The notes under the pieces: model-generated
Databases searched by the model: none
What the model saw: the letters and a program-made list of their open reading frames with translations, nothing else
What the model was told of the DNA's origin: nothing
In this document: positions 50,011-62,558 of the stretch, piece by piece
Position numbering within the stretch: position 1 is the first letter of the stretch
How the letters are laid out: each line of letters begins with the position of its first letter
Position numbers and translations under genes: made by a program
Assembly: GCA_017163975.1 (NCBI GenBank)
Contig: JAFFSR010000218.1
Location: 13,271,501-13,335,500, forward strand
Reading direction: 5' to 3'
Length of the DNA stretch: 64,000 bases
From: Anastatus disparis
Lineage: Eukaryota; Arthropoda; Insecta; Hymenoptera; Eupelmidae

Positions 50011-50570
50011 ACTTGAGGATGTCTGTTAACTCATCTCCGTCTAGTGTCTTTCAAACTATCATTTCCTTTCTTGTCTCCCCTATTTATTTTTGAGTTCGTA
50101 ACATTCCAGGCAGCTTCATCTTTCCTTCAGCGTATACGCTAAAGTCTAGCAAGATACTCTATACTATACTGCATAAGTTCGCCGCCAGTTAAACCCCGCG
50201 TAACGAAACGAAAACGGATGTAGAACTAACTTAGCTACTCTCTCTCTCTCCAAGTTTTGATTTATGCGGCTAATGCTTGGTTGAGTTCTAGCTTGGAAAA
50301 CGAGGCTTGAATGAGGATGAAGCCAGCCGATTGCTTCACTGCTTTCCCTTTTCTTCTCAGTGTTATATACTCATTCCGCTTTCCTCTAAAAGCAACTGAA
50401 TTTGTCCAGCGATTAGACCAATTTCAAGAGGCGCCACCCGACTCTCGTACTACTCACGACGATTCTTAATGAGATTGCCGCCCCAAGGCAAGAGACTCGG
50501 GAAATTGAAAAGCCTTGTCGCCGCATGATTTACCTTTGCTAACAATTTACTTTGACGAATGCTTGTCTAC
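50011..50570. promoter_or_regulatory. Mixed-composition island without open frames
   Basis: This is about 550 bp of complex, low-repeat sequence with balanced base use (for example CGCCGCCAGTTAAACCCCGCG near 50180 and GAGGCGCCACCCGACTC near 50430) and only one short CT tract (50239-50250). It is the least repetitive of the islands and holds no frame of 60 codons or more. A conserved enhancer or non-coding exon is possible. Confidence 0.27.
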
Positions 50571-51475
50571 TTTATTTTACTGTTTTAAAGATCCTTTTGT
50601 CTTAAAAGTAACGTTTAATCATGGCTTTAATTATGTTAAAACTTTTATCATTAATAAATAAATTTGATTAAAATTACTTTTGAAAAACATTTTTTAAAAT
50701 AAAAGTAATTAGAACTGCTCTCTTGATAAATAAACAAAAAAGCAAGATTCAATAAATACAAGTACATTGCAAATAATATTTTCGTGTTGACAAGTATACG
50801 TGTTTTCAAAAGTTTAAAAATTTAAAATGTTATTAAACGAATCATTTCATAAATTCAAATCATGCATATAAATTTAAGTGACATTTCCTACCTTCTATTG
50901 GGTAACGTAACCTAAATATTAATATTGAAAAATTGAAGACCCTTTTACTAATAAATAAATTATAAAAATGTAAATACGCGGATATTTATCGTTGATTTTC
51001 ATTAAATATAAATGTATTTTATTGTAAAATCAACGTTTAAACTTTTTTTTGTTCATTCATCTGTAGAAATAATTTATTTTACTTTTTTTTTAATGAATTC
51101 TTTTATTTTTTAATACAAAAATATTCTGCGAGTCAATAACTTAGATATTTATTATAACAAAAGTTTGCTTTATGCAATGAAGTTCAAAATATATATGTTT
51201 ATTAATTATGAAATTACTTTTAACAATCAATAGAATTTAAAATTATTTCTCTACTGTTTGGTGTTCAAGTATAGAGTAATCCTTATCACTACTTGGTTAA
51301 TCATTTTCGTTCCTTATCTTTTACGAATTCAAAAATTGACCTAACCTCAAAATACATAACCAAAAACTTAAATCGATATAAAAATTGTACAAATTGATAA
51401 TTATTTAAAAGAACAATACTATAAATTTAAACGTGTAAATGCAATACTGTGATACCTTATAAATAGAAATTCTTG
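50571..51475. other. AT-rich spacer
   Basis: No feature is seen in this stretch of A/T-rich sequence. Confidence 0.6.
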
Positions 51476-51830
51476 GGCAATTTTTCCCGAAATCAAAACT
51501 CTTTTCTCATCGGGTGATTAATCGAGGTGGAGGCCAAGCGAGGCAAGTTTCCGGCTGACCGAGCATGCGGCCAAAACATACGGCGTCGGCAAAAGAGAAA
51601 GAGGGAGAGAGAGAATGAGGGAGTGAAAGAGAGAGAATACGAGCATAGAAGATGCATTTCGCGTCTCTTCCTTCCGGGGGAGCCAACCTCTACTCTACTA
51701 CCTCCGATAAAGCGTTGGGGGTTGCGCATCTGCAGTGCGTTTGCATGACCTCGATAAAATACCGCGGCTTGCCTTGACTCTTCGGCAAGGGTAATAATGA
51801 ATGGGCGCTATTTTTAGTTGCGTTAAGGAA
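51476..51830. promoter_or_regulatory. G+C-rich island with GA tract
   Basis: A CpG-bearing segment (51520-51590) is followed by GAGGGAGAGAGAGAATGAGGG strings and a second G+C-rich segment to 51790. Antisense frames (minus 51493-51729, plus 51527-51748) mirror each other and neither is recognised. The inverted words CTTGCC and GGCAAG occur near 51768-51789. Confidence 0.25.
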
Positions 51831-52520
51831 TAAAGAAAATATACTACGAACATTTGTTCTTTATTATTATATTACTATATTTTTTATATAAAAATTAAAA
51901 GATTTAATTAATTTAAGTGTAAATTATTAATATAAAAATTGTATTAAGAATTTCTATTTTTAAGGAAAAAAAAATTTAATTAATATTCATTAACTTTATT
52001 GAGTCACAAATAGATAAATTTTCTTTTAATATGATGAGAAAATAATTAAAGATGCTTCTAGGATAAGTTTATATTTTTTAATAATTTAAAGACATGTTCT
52101 AGTTGCACAAAGTTCAGCAGTTTCTAATGAAAAACGAATGATATCACGAAGCCGTTTTTTCTTAATTATATTTTTCATTTGAAAGCCTTAATTAAATTAA
52201 ATTCAAAATCTTCTTTGCTCGATAAGAAATACATCATTAACAATATTCTTGAAACGATTCAATATTAAAAATTAATTTAAAATTGTTTGTTTTAGTTATT
52301 AATATTTATTTGAAATATTAAGATTTGATTTCTATCAAGATATAAAACAACAGTTTTATTTTATTATGTATTGATCTCAAATAATAAATTAAATTTCAAA
52401 TAACGAAAGAATATTTTTGAATGGACAGAAACAAATAGAAAATGTCATACATTTTATTTGATATTTACTATTTTAATTTCACGAGCATTCATAAACAATC
52501 CAACTTACAAGATATAGGAA
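51831..52520. other. AT-rich spacer
   Basis: No feature is seen. Confidence 0.6.
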
Positions 52521-52870
52521 AGGTCATCGAATTCTCAAGTTTCCGTTTTGTAGCCATCGCTTACACCTTGAACGTACATGCGTGACGCGCTTAATTGCTC
52601 TCGTCTCGTTCGTGCTGTGGAACATCGATCGAATAGATATACACACACATATGTACGTATACATCGAACTAGTATAAAATGACGACACGCTAGGGAAATC
52701 GAGAGAGAAATACAGTAGGAAATTTTGCAGGTTAAAATGGTTAAATTCTGGATGTGAAATTTTCGATAAAAGAAAAGAAAGAGTTACAGGCTCGATGAGT
52801 TGAATGATGGATCGGGTAAAAATACTATAACGGAATATCGGTTAAAATAAAAAGTGGATCCGATAACTTT
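52521..52870. promoter_or_regulatory. Small G+C-richer island
   Basis: CpG-bearing sequence (52555-52635) is followed by a short CA run and ACGTATAC strings, then a GAGAGAGAAA string. No open frame is present. Confidence 0.2.
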
Positions 52871-53930
52871 TGCAATTTTTTTTTTCTACGCTTTTAATAG
52901 TAATTAATGACTGAAAACGTGGTTATTAAGGAATAGATTAAGAAAAATATTTCAAAAACATTGAAAATACTTTGCAATACTGAAATAAGTAAAGCCAAGT
53001 TATAACTTTAAATTGAAACATAAAAAGAATCATTGAATGTTAAAGAAATTCGCAATCTCTTTTTTTAAAATTCTGAATCGAAAGCAAGCATTCAAATTTA
53101 TCAGATTATTAAATCAGTTATTATTATTTGTAAAAATGTGAAAAGAAGCTGTACAGTCTTTCCTTCGATGAATATACCAGGTGTGGTGAAACCCATTTTA
53201 TAATACAAAAATGATTTATCGTTGGCATATTTCATTTGAATGGACTACAGTTAACATTCAATTCATTTCTCTCAGGAAACTGTCATTGAATAATGGTATG
53301 ATTTAATATTTTCTAAACACGTGTGTCTCCTCTATATTATCTTTCAATAAAATTAATACAAAAGAGTAATTTACGTATAATGATCTGAAAAAAAAACAAT
53401 GCAAATAGATGCCGATTACATCATGCTATTTTTTAAACGATCAAATGTACTCGTCAAGGAAAAAAGTGTTTCTTCGTTCATTTTAATATATTCTCATCAT
53501 TAGTTGGCTTTCGATGAATGGGTTGGAGTGTACTTAGCAACTTATAAAAAGAATGAAATTACAACATAATTTTCTGATTTCTTCACTTAATAATACGACA
53601 GCTATTCTTAAGAAATAAAAACTAGTTTCATCTAAATTGAAAATTTTTCTATGTAAAAGTGATTCATAAAAGAATCTAATAGTTAATAATAATTTTAAAT
53701 TTGCTACTTCAAGATGGTCTTTAATTTCATAAATTTGATTTAATAAATTCGAGCTAGAACACTAATTGCAATAACAAAGGCAGTAAGATTCTCTGGAGGA
53801 AAAAATATAAAAATGCTTTGTAGTCTACAAAAGGAGAACTTAGAGAGAAGTCTAAATCTTTGAGTATAATTAAACTCCAAGGAGTAATCTTAAGAAAAAG
53901 AAAATAAATTCAAGAGACTTTGAAAAGATG
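52871..53930. other. AT-rich spacer
   Basis: No gene or repeat is recognised. Confidence 0.55.
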
Positions 53931-54330
53931 GTATTCAGCGTAAGATAAAATGCGATACAATGAACAAGAAAAGAATACTTCTACTTCTCAGTCCAAAGAA
54001 GAAGAAAAAAAAGTTGAAGAAAAAAATAAAAAAAATAAAGGAAGATAGAGAAAAGAAATTGCTCCATAATCCAGTTTATCACAGCGAAGTGCATATAAGA
54101 TTACGTTAACCGACCTAAAGGAGAAAGAAAAAGGAAGGAGAGAAGAAGGTAAGTTAAGCAAAGCTTACCCCCTTGCCGGATAAACGATATTGTAGGTTAC
54201 GCGAGTGCTCAAGAAAAGACGCACTCCGGATGCGGCACCTTCATAAAATTCACTACTTTATGAGAGAAAGAGAAAAGGAGAAAGAGAGAGAAAGAATTTA
54301 AGAGAAAAATGGCTTGATTCTATTTGGTCA
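53931..54330. promoter_or_regulatory. Purine-rich island
   Basis: The + strand is purine-rich for most of this stretch (AAGAAGAAGAAAAAAAAG near 53997, GAGAAAGAGAAAAGGAGAAAGAGAGAGAAAG near 54262). It is interrupted by a CpG-bearing segment at 54170-54245. No partner pyrimidine tract follows. Confidence 0.22.
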
Positions 54331-56120
54331 AGGTCCCAAGTGCGTTGCTATGGAACTGATTTATGCGTCTTATTTTCATTCTATTTTATACAATGTTTTT
54401 AGTCCACGCGATATTTTCGTTGAAAAAATGGCTCATTAAAGAAAGTAATCAAAAGTAGTCTTTATTAATTAAGTGAATTTTGAGTTTTAATCCGGAGTAA
54501 TTTCACGGAAACTTTTATTTGCTTGCTTGAGAATCATATTACTAAAGTAAATTTTATGATTTTTTTTTCATTTTAATGCTACTTTAAGAGTTCAATTTAC
54601 TTTTGGAATAAAGGCATTATTATTGAAATAACGTTTTTTTCATATTATTTATAGGTTTTATGGCTACATTTATGTAATCTCTTTTTTCATTTTATTAGTT
54701 AATTAAAATATATAAAAATATAAAAAAAAAGTTTAATCGCAGAACTTAAAAATAAATTTATAGGCTCATTTATACCATTTATATACCAAACTGTTTTGTA
54801 AATTTTTAATTTTTGAAATTAAAGTATAAAATTTATGACTACGAAATTTTCCGTAGGCCAGAAATTATTGCATTAACCTATTGGTATTATGGTTCCTTTA
54901 GCTCTTATTTTTATTTCATTGTCTCGTTTAAAGTATGTTTTTTACAGAGTCGCAAATTTGAAAATAACCTAGCGTTAAACGCTTTAGCTCGTAAAACATG
55001 TTATACATTGGTTTACGAATCGATCGTTAGTCCCTTTAATTTACTGGGTTTAACAACGGCATCCACGATTAAGATATTAAGTCAAGCTAAAATTTGCTCT
55101 AAATGATTTTCGATATCGATTAGAAAGATCATTGACCGAAAAATAGGAAGTACTAAAAATAAAAAACGCCAAAAGATTTATAGGATATTCAAGTCACGAA
55201 CCGTCATAACATGTTATTCCCGTGCGTGTGAAAGCGGCTCAAAAAAAAAACATAGGAAGAAATAAGTAAGCAAGGTGTACGAAAATAATGTAGGACACAA
55301 AAAGTTACGTTTACTGAATTGATAATAATGTAGGATGGATGGAGAGAATTAGGGGCATCATTTACACGATTTCATGGTAGATCGAATGCATAATACTAAG
55401 TCAAACTTTGGTGTTATTATTGAGGTGGTAGTTCGAAAACTATTGATGATAAAGCGAGGAAGCGCATATAACGTAAATAATGCAAATTCGTAGCTTGTTT
55501 AGAAATAGTTATGTCGATATAATTTAGTAAAACATATATTAAAACCATAATTGTTGAATTATTTGTTACCGACAAATTTTTCCAAACTTCTTAAGATGAA
55601 TATGTCGAGATTTGTAAAATAAGTGCTGCAACTCACCTGTAACATAAAAATATTGTAATTAGATTATTGAACACAAGAATGAATATTTAAATTTAAAATG
55701 TTTATTACATGTATGATGATTTTAAAAAAATGTCTGTTCAACAATTTAAAAAGTATAAAAAAATATATATTTTTATAAAAGAGTAATATACGCTTGATTT
55801 TGCAAAATGCTGAACTAAAGTTAGACAAGAAATACAGTTCGCCTCTCTCAATATTAAATAACTCGAATCTCCAATGCAAATAATATTCCCCACAAATTTC
55901 TCGTATCCTTTCCAAAATAAACGCTTTAATAACTGCAAAATATGCTAAAATAACACAAATATTATTTTTACCACACCCAAAACTTCCCCCATTGTCTGGA
56001 AAAAAAGGATATAAAAAAAATAACATTTTTCATTTTTCCAGCTGAGAAAATATATATACTTGCTTTCACATCATTGTTTACGGTCAAAGAGGAAAAGATT
56101 CTTCTATAAAAAAAAATAAA
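54331..56120. other. AT-rich spacer
   Basis: No gene is recognised. The frame at 54813-55106 (97 codons) has an ordinary amino-acid mixture but no domain known to me. Minus-strand frames at 55664-56026 and 55968-56378 are rich in F, I, Y and L. A less AT-rich patch lies at 55180-55460. Confidence 0.45.
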
Positions 56121-56570
56121 AAAAAATAAAAAGATGACGAGAATCACGTATTGGATATTCGCTCCGAAACCAATCACGACACACAACGTTTGATGTCTCG
56201 GGATTGTGTTATAAAAATGATGATCGTTCCCTTTATGTTTATACCAGGACAAACGTTGTATATATACGTGTTTGTATACATTCAGAGCAAATGGCATGGA
56301 AAAGACAAGATAGGAGAAAGTGTGAACAATGAACTGCTGCTCTGTCCTCTCTTTCAATTCCAAACCTTTAACATGCATACAAACGTACGTATAAATGTAT
56401 GTATATATGTGTGTGGGAGAGATTTTGGAACGCGAAAGTTTGCGACTTTGTTGAAATTATTAGAGAAGTGCAAGATTCGCGACTGAGATTAGCACCGAGT
56501 TCAATGCGACATTTTGGCTTTCCCAGAGCGAGAGAGGATGAATTTTCGTTTTAGAACTTTGCAATTTACG
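56121..56570. promoter_or_regulatory. Mixed island with TG/TA repeats
   Basis: It includes GTACGTATAAATGTATGTATATATGTGTGTG near 56384 and CpG-bearing sequence to 56540. The 111-codon + frame (56151-56486) is not recognised. Confidence 0.18.
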
Positions 56571-56724
56571 TTAGTTGCTATCGGTTTTTGGCTTGAGATT
56601 ACGATTTATTACTTTTTAGATATAATATTAATTCAAGAGTAACTATAAAGAATTTAAATTTTAACATTTTATTACGTTGATAAATATCTTTTAACTAATT
56701 TCATAGGTCCAATAATTATAAAAA

Positions 56725-56934
56725 ATTATTGTGATAAAAATTACAATACTAAAGTGAAATTATCTCAGACTGCCATTACAGTCAAAAATTACCATAGTTT
56801 ATGAGCGAATTTACTAGAAACATAGAAGTTATTATATTTCTTGTAAATTTTGCCATAAAATATGGCAATTTTTGGCTATAATGTCAGCCTGTGACAATTT
56901 TACTTTCAACTACCGTAATTTTTACTGGAATATT
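56725..56934. mobile_element. Foldback (MITE-like) palindromic element, about 210 bp
   Basis: The left arm (56725-56796) is the reverse complement of the right arm (56861-56934). By hand I count about 56 matches over 72 aligned positions with one 2-nt gap. The loop of 64 nt holds an inner perfect hairpin, TTGCCATA/TATGGCAA (56850-56868). The word AAAAATTAC with a following TA-rich tail recurs at the outer and inner ends of the arms, so the element has internal sub-repeats. No transposase frame lies inside. A non-autonomous MITE or foldback element fits best. A hairpin RNA precursor is possible. A clear target-site duplication was not found. Confidence 0.65.
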
Positions 56935-57229
56935 TTCCTCCGAGTTTAATGCTTTTAAAATAGATTTATTTAAATAATATTTTTAAATCACTAAGAAAGA
57001 TCTGCAGGGAATTTTTTCCATTTCAAACCCTTTCACTATTCACCTCTATGTAATTTAAGCACAATTCATACGTCAAAGAATTTAGGCACCACCCGAAAAA
57101 TCCTATCACATGACTGTTAGTTTGAATTTTTAAAATCCCAAAATTTTGAAATTCAATGTGTTAGCTTTAGAAAATACCATTTACAAAAGAAAAGATCTCT
57201 GCAGAATTTCAAAATCCAAGATGCAGCTT
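56935..57229. other. AT-rich spacer
   Basis: No feature is seen between the foldback element and the next island. Confidence 0.55.
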
Positions 57230-57510
57230 TTGGATGTATGTAGGCAAAAGAAAGTCAAGAGAGCAACAGACATATATACAATAAGCGAAGCATAAGCGTG
57301 GGAGTAAAATACAAGGCCAAACCAGCAAGCCACGCCAGATGGAAGGTATCCACCTTTGTGTGTGTATATGTGTGTGTAGACTATTTGAACCTCTGGTTAT
57401 ATACGTATACGTACAGTATAGGCAAGAAATTTACTTTATGATAAGGTCAGGTGTGAGGATAATATAATAAGTAGCATGGGTCGGGGGGGATAATGGATTC
57501 CTTATTACGA
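57230..57510. promoter_or_regulatory. Small G+C-richer island with TG repeats
   Basis: TGTGTGTGTATATGTGTGTGTAG (about 57358-57380) is followed by a run of overlapping ATACGTATACGTAC palindromes (57401-57414). No open frame is present. Confidence 0.2.
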
Positions 57511-58620
57511 GTTTCTTGAGTCAGGTGAAACAATATTAGATTGATACTATATCATTTAATGGAGAGATTAAATGAAAGAATAGATTAAAGCTATATGCAC
57601 GTGCAATGTAATATCTGATTATGAAATAAACTCAATATGCGTCTACAGTTTGAAAAATTATTCAGTGCTAAGGTACTAAATTTAAGTTTAAAATATATGG
57701 ATTAGATATTGTTTTAATTAAAGATGTTATTTGTTAAATAAAGACGTGTGGATACATTGAAAATAACTTGTTAAACAGGTAACATAGCCCATATGAAATT
57801 CTAAGCCTATTGAATTAGGTCAAATTGATAGATGGTATATCAAAATATTACACATGTATTTTACAGTAGCTGCATATTTGAAGATATATCGAGCACACAC
57901 GTACACACCAGACTCACGGTCATTAATCATTTATCCAAGTAAGTCTTGTAACAAGACGTTTTTATGGCTTCTAGTGCAGTTGACTCGATCAATCGTTAAA
58001 ATCAATTTATTGATTTAACTTTAGTTGTAGTTATGTTATTTCTAAGAAAATTCATTTTTACACTCAATTTATTATTTATTTAATCCTTACTAATTTTAAT
58101 CACTTTAAATATTTAATTTATATAAGATAAATAACTCCACATTAATATCAAACAAGTTTTTTGTATCATAAACTATTTAATCCTTCCAGTATTTTCAAAG
58201 TGTGTTAATCATTTATAATCCACATGAAAATATAATTTTGAAAGCTTCGATTAAAAATTTTTTTTTCAACATTTGTAAATAGTATGTATTTTTTCTATTG
58301 ACTATTACCTTTCACTTACCAAACATTAACAGTAAGCAAAATAGTATTAATTTTGAATAGTTATATTGACTACAAAACAAATCCACAGCCCAAGAGTTCC
58401 CATGATAATATAAAGAGCAATGAAAATTCAAAGAATCATAATAACAACCAAGGAGGTTATAAAAGTAATCGTTATAATGATCCTATAGGTAACTATTATT
58501 AGGTCATCCATTACATCTATACCGATGCTAAATAAAATCAAAGCCATTCTCAATACTGCAAAATTTACTATCACTCCTGGCAACGACTGTACATCCAAGA
58601 GAACAAATCTCTTGTACATA
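57511..58620. other. AT-rich spacer
   Basis: No gene is recognised. The short perfect palindrome GTCTTG/CAAGAC (57943-57957) is present. The minus-strand frame at 58428-58619 is hydrophobic (I, V and L), without other support. Confidence 0.45.
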
Positions 58621-58900
58621 TAGCATTGCTTCTAGTTATACTAGCTCAATTTCATATAACGGCGTATACACAAGGCGGCGGCTTGGAACAATAATCGACC
58701 TTTTTCGCGTAGTGTGTGGATCGACCTTTCTAAATACCAGCTTATAAAGGCTCCCACCAATCTGGGCTTCTCAACACATACACACACAAACATACATATG
58801 CAGCTTACAACAAAATGATCGATCACGAGTTGCACGTTTATTTAAAAGCGCCCGAATTCTCTTTCTCCCTTTCTTCCTCAAAGTCCTATTGTTTAGGAGA
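58621..58900. other. Small mixed-composition patch
   Basis: CpG-bearing sequence with a CA run (58772-58795) and a CTTTCTCCCTTTCTTCC tract at 58860-58876. The minus-strand frame at 58641-58835 is not recognised. Confidence 0.35.
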
Positions 58901-60840
58901 GAGACAAGTTTAAAAATGATATTAAAAAAAAAAAAATGAAAGAGGAGAAAAAAATTACCAAGCCAAAAGAGATATCATCTGACAAATAATCCCAGAGGAG
59001 CAACGTCTGCCAAAATATGACGAAATTTTCATGAAGGTTTGGCAAAAAAGTTTTTCGTTTTATTGAACGTGTTGCAAGGGACTTGAAGTTTTAAGAAAAA
59101 TTATGCTCAAAGCACGTGTTACACCAGTTTTCTTTGTTTGGACGAAAATTAGGGAAGGTGTTGGGTAATGGTTCTGAGGAAAAAATTTCTATACGGGCGT
59201 GTATAGATCTTGAAGATTGATAATGAGAGAAGAGAAGAAATGAATATAATTCGTGTCTTGAAGATTGAGGAAAAAAAATTAAGATTGAATGGATTTTATT
59301 GTAACACAAGTTTTTAATTAATTGAACGAAATATTTGATTGATTAAGATAGAAAATGTGAATTAGTCATAATAAAAGATTTATTAACTACTCTCGGTGAT
59401 ATATGTGATTATCACAATAGAAATTAATAAACAAAAACTCTCATTTCACTTTGTATTATTGTAATACTATTACATCAAGTAAATGTAAGGTCGTGTAGTT
59501 TCTTAGCAATAGTCACGTGATCAGTTCTACAAGACATTCGCTGCACATTTTCTTCTGTTTTTATCGAAGATTTAAAATACAAACTTTTTAATTCATTAAA
59601 ATACAATAAAAAAAAATTTGTACTATTTTGTATCACGTGCAATATTACGCGATGTCTTTATCTATTATATATTTTGAAAGCACTGAAAGAAGTATTTTCT
59701 TTTATACCTTCAACTTTATTTATTTTCTACTGAGGTTGAAACATCTTGAAGCCGTACAAAGTCATATATTCTATAAGGAAAATATATTTACAATTTTTCC
59801 CAGCTATATGATTAAATTTAACATAAATTTTTACATTTTGAAATAAGCATTGTTAGGTAAAAGTTCATTTTATCTATTTAATAGAAATCTCACTTTTATG
59901 TTGTAAAATAATAAACTTGGGAAAAAAGATAGAGCACTAAATAATTTTTTTTTTTTAGAAAAAAAATGTATATTTTAGAATTTTAAATGAAGCTACTATC
60001 ATAATTGGTTTTTCTTTGTGTATGCAAAGTAATATCATTTTGTTTATGTAAAAGATAGCTTGATAATTTAATAATAACAATTTGTAATTGTATATTAAAT
60101 TTTTAAGAATTATATTTTTAAGAATCAAAAAAAACAAATTAAAAAAAAGTATATCTACATTCTGTTAGCAAAAATTTGTTCAACAAAAAAAAAACAATTA
60201 GGTATTGAGCGAAGAGTCAAGTGGATTAAAAAGTTACAGAAAACATATAACCGTCAGACAGTGCATTATTGATGTACTATATTAAGAAGAAATCGAGTTT
60301 ATATTGAGTGTGCAGACGCACTTAGCTGTTATCATCGATGCGCTACTTTGATTGCTACCCCAAGAGTAGTTTGAGAGTTTGTTAAAGTGGAAGGAGAAGC
60401 TAGTATAACACTGACTATTGTTCATCTCTAGTGGCTTCAAAGCTGCTTACAAGAGCCGGAGAATTAAATTGAAAATTCAAAGAAAAAAGTGAAATACACT
60501 TTTTTCCTTTTATCAAATGAGTTTGTATTTTTATTATTTATAAACTTTCAACAAACAGATTTTATATAGCGTAATTAAAAACAAATCGATCAAATTATAG
60601 ATTACTGAAAATTTTTGCTTAAACGAACGGATATCTGTCGATTGAATTAATGGAAATCGATTCCTAATTATTATCTGATGTTGAAATAAATACTTTAAAT
60701 TCTAATTCGATTTTGTAAGCAATGATTGAAACATTTATTGAATTACTAATCTAATTTTCTAAAAATTTAAACATTTATTTTCGTACACGTATGTGTCGAT
60801 TTAAAATAAAAAAAGAAAAAAATTACCATCAAACGAAATC
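58901..60840. other. AT-rich spacer
   Basis: No gene is recognised. A mixed patch lies at 60200-60470. Frames at 59091-59309 (minus), 59628-59846 (plus) and 59955-60137 (minus) are AT-driven. Confidence 0.5.
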
Positions 60841-61340
60841 CTAAATATTACAAAGATCGTAAATTGAAAAAAAAGAAACTAATCTCCAGAGCAGACAAAA
60901 AAAGGTATTCAATACAGAAGTATTATTCGAGAGAAAAAAAGAACTATTCCGTTCAAAGTATTACTGGGCGTAATAGTAAGTTTGCTCCCCTTCCTCTTGG
61001 TAATACAAATGTGCGCATTATCGAAGCCCATCACTCTCTGCTCTTCTACGTATGTATACATATACACATACTTTAGCTTTTGTAGAACATCGAGAAAGTG
61101 ATCCAAAGTTGATACACAGTCAATGGATGAAGAGCAAGAGGAAAAGAATGAGAGAAGAGCGCACGATAGATGAAACCAGGGAGTTGCCTTGCTGCTATCC
61201 TGAGGGATGTTAAAGGAAATGGCCTGCAGGCTAGAAAGAGAAAGAAAGAATAAACCGAGAAATTGCACACGCGAGCACGTGCGGTTTTTCACATATACGT
61301 ACAACGAATACAGATCGCAGGGTTAAATTTAATGTTTTTT
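60841..61340. promoter_or_regulatory. G+C-richer island
   Basis: It carries GA-rich strings near 61125-61160 and 61235-61260 and a CACGCGAGCACGTGCGG segment (61267-61283) containing a CACGTG E-box. The overlapping minus-strand frames of 65 and 131 codons (60909-61304) are Ser/Leu/Phe-rich because of the pyrimidine complement. They match nothing I recognise. Confidence 0.22.
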
Positions 61341-62428
61341 TTTTCCTTCAAGTAAGTAGTAGTAGTAGCAGTTTCGCTAACCATTCCGAAATTCGCTTCT
61401 TTTATTCTTTTTTTTTTGCTTCCTCAAAGCAATCCCCAGAACTTGTGTTTCGGTGAGGTTTAGTGCTTCTGCCTTCTTGAGGTTGGGTTCTATCGACAAT
61501 TGTTAGAGGTCGTGTTTGTTTTTGTTGGTTTAATCAAAAAAAAAAGAAAAGATTAAGTTTTATCATTTGTTAAATTCGAAAGAAAATTTAATTTTTTTAA
61601 TGAAAACCTTCGTGTAGAATGAAAAAATGAATTTTTTTTCTTCATTCTTTAAAATAATTATACACAATCATCTTTTTCTTTCCTTTTTATTCATACTTTT
61701 TATGCAAGATACATACTAATGTGTACTTCTTCGAAATTTGTTTTCTTGTAAACTCCTATGTTATATGCATTGTTTCAGAATAATAGCTACTCGAAATAAT
61801 GTACCTTGGAAAATTGCTAACATTAAATATACTAAAGATTGTCAATGTGAAATTAAAAGGAGTAGAAAGCTAAAATTTTGTACGTTTTTTTTAAAATTAT
61901 GCTCTTGATATTCATAAGCATGAATATTTAAAATTACCTAATGGAATGATTTCAGCTCTTAAATTACTTTTCTTTTCTTACATCAATTCTAAAAATTACG
62001 AGTTTCGATATATTTACTTTCACTAATCTTTTTCTTTATTGTATGCTAGTAAGGTTATGGTTTTTAATTAAAATTACTAATTACATAAACATTGTTACAT
62101 TCGAAGCTCGAAATTACACATCAGTTGCGAAAATAGTTTAACATAGCATAATAGCGTGTGTACAGTTTTACAATGTGAGAAGTATGTCTTCTTGCCTGCG
62201 TATCTTCGATATACCATATTTGTTTACTATACTATAAAACAGAACTCTTGGCTTTTATGTACGATTCTTCTTTTGAAAGCGAGTTTAAAGTAGCTTTGAA
62301 TCGAATAAAATTACACGGCTCATTAAACCAATTTTACACTTTCGTTATTTTTTAACTTTATTGCGTTGACTTTTATTCTTTTTCGATCTTTCGACGACAT
62401 TATTGTAGTTTTATATCTGCTGAAGTTT
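61341..62428. other. AT-rich spacer
   Basis: A (GTA)n-like run, AGTAGTAGTAGTAGCAG, lies at about 61357-61372. No gene is seen. Confidence 0.5.
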
Positions 62429-62558
62429 ATGTTTTTTAAAATACGTAGGTTAGTTTTATAGGTTATATGTTATAAAATTAGGTTAGGTAGTTCATGTTTT
62501 TTAAAGTATACAGGTCAGTTTGATAGGTTATGTACCAAAATTAGATAGTTTGTTAGGT
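62429..62558. repeat. 65-bp tandem duplication
   Basis: ATGTTTTTTAAA starts both units (62429 and 62494), and the words AGGTTAGTTT / AGGTCAGTTT and ATAGGTTAT follow at the same offsets. The copies differ at about one position in four towards the right end. Unit 1 contains TTAGGTTAGG (62478-62487), two units of the common arthropod telomere repeat, but only two. Confidence 0.8.

Noticed and set aside
55664..56378. Two overlapping minus-strand frames of 120 and 136 codons
   Set aside because: Hydrophobic, F/I/Y-rich products overlap each other in different frames and have no recognisable domain.
57943..57957. GTCTTG/CAAGAC hairpin as a terminator-like structure
   Set aside because: It is a 6-bp stem with no following T run and no gene nearby.
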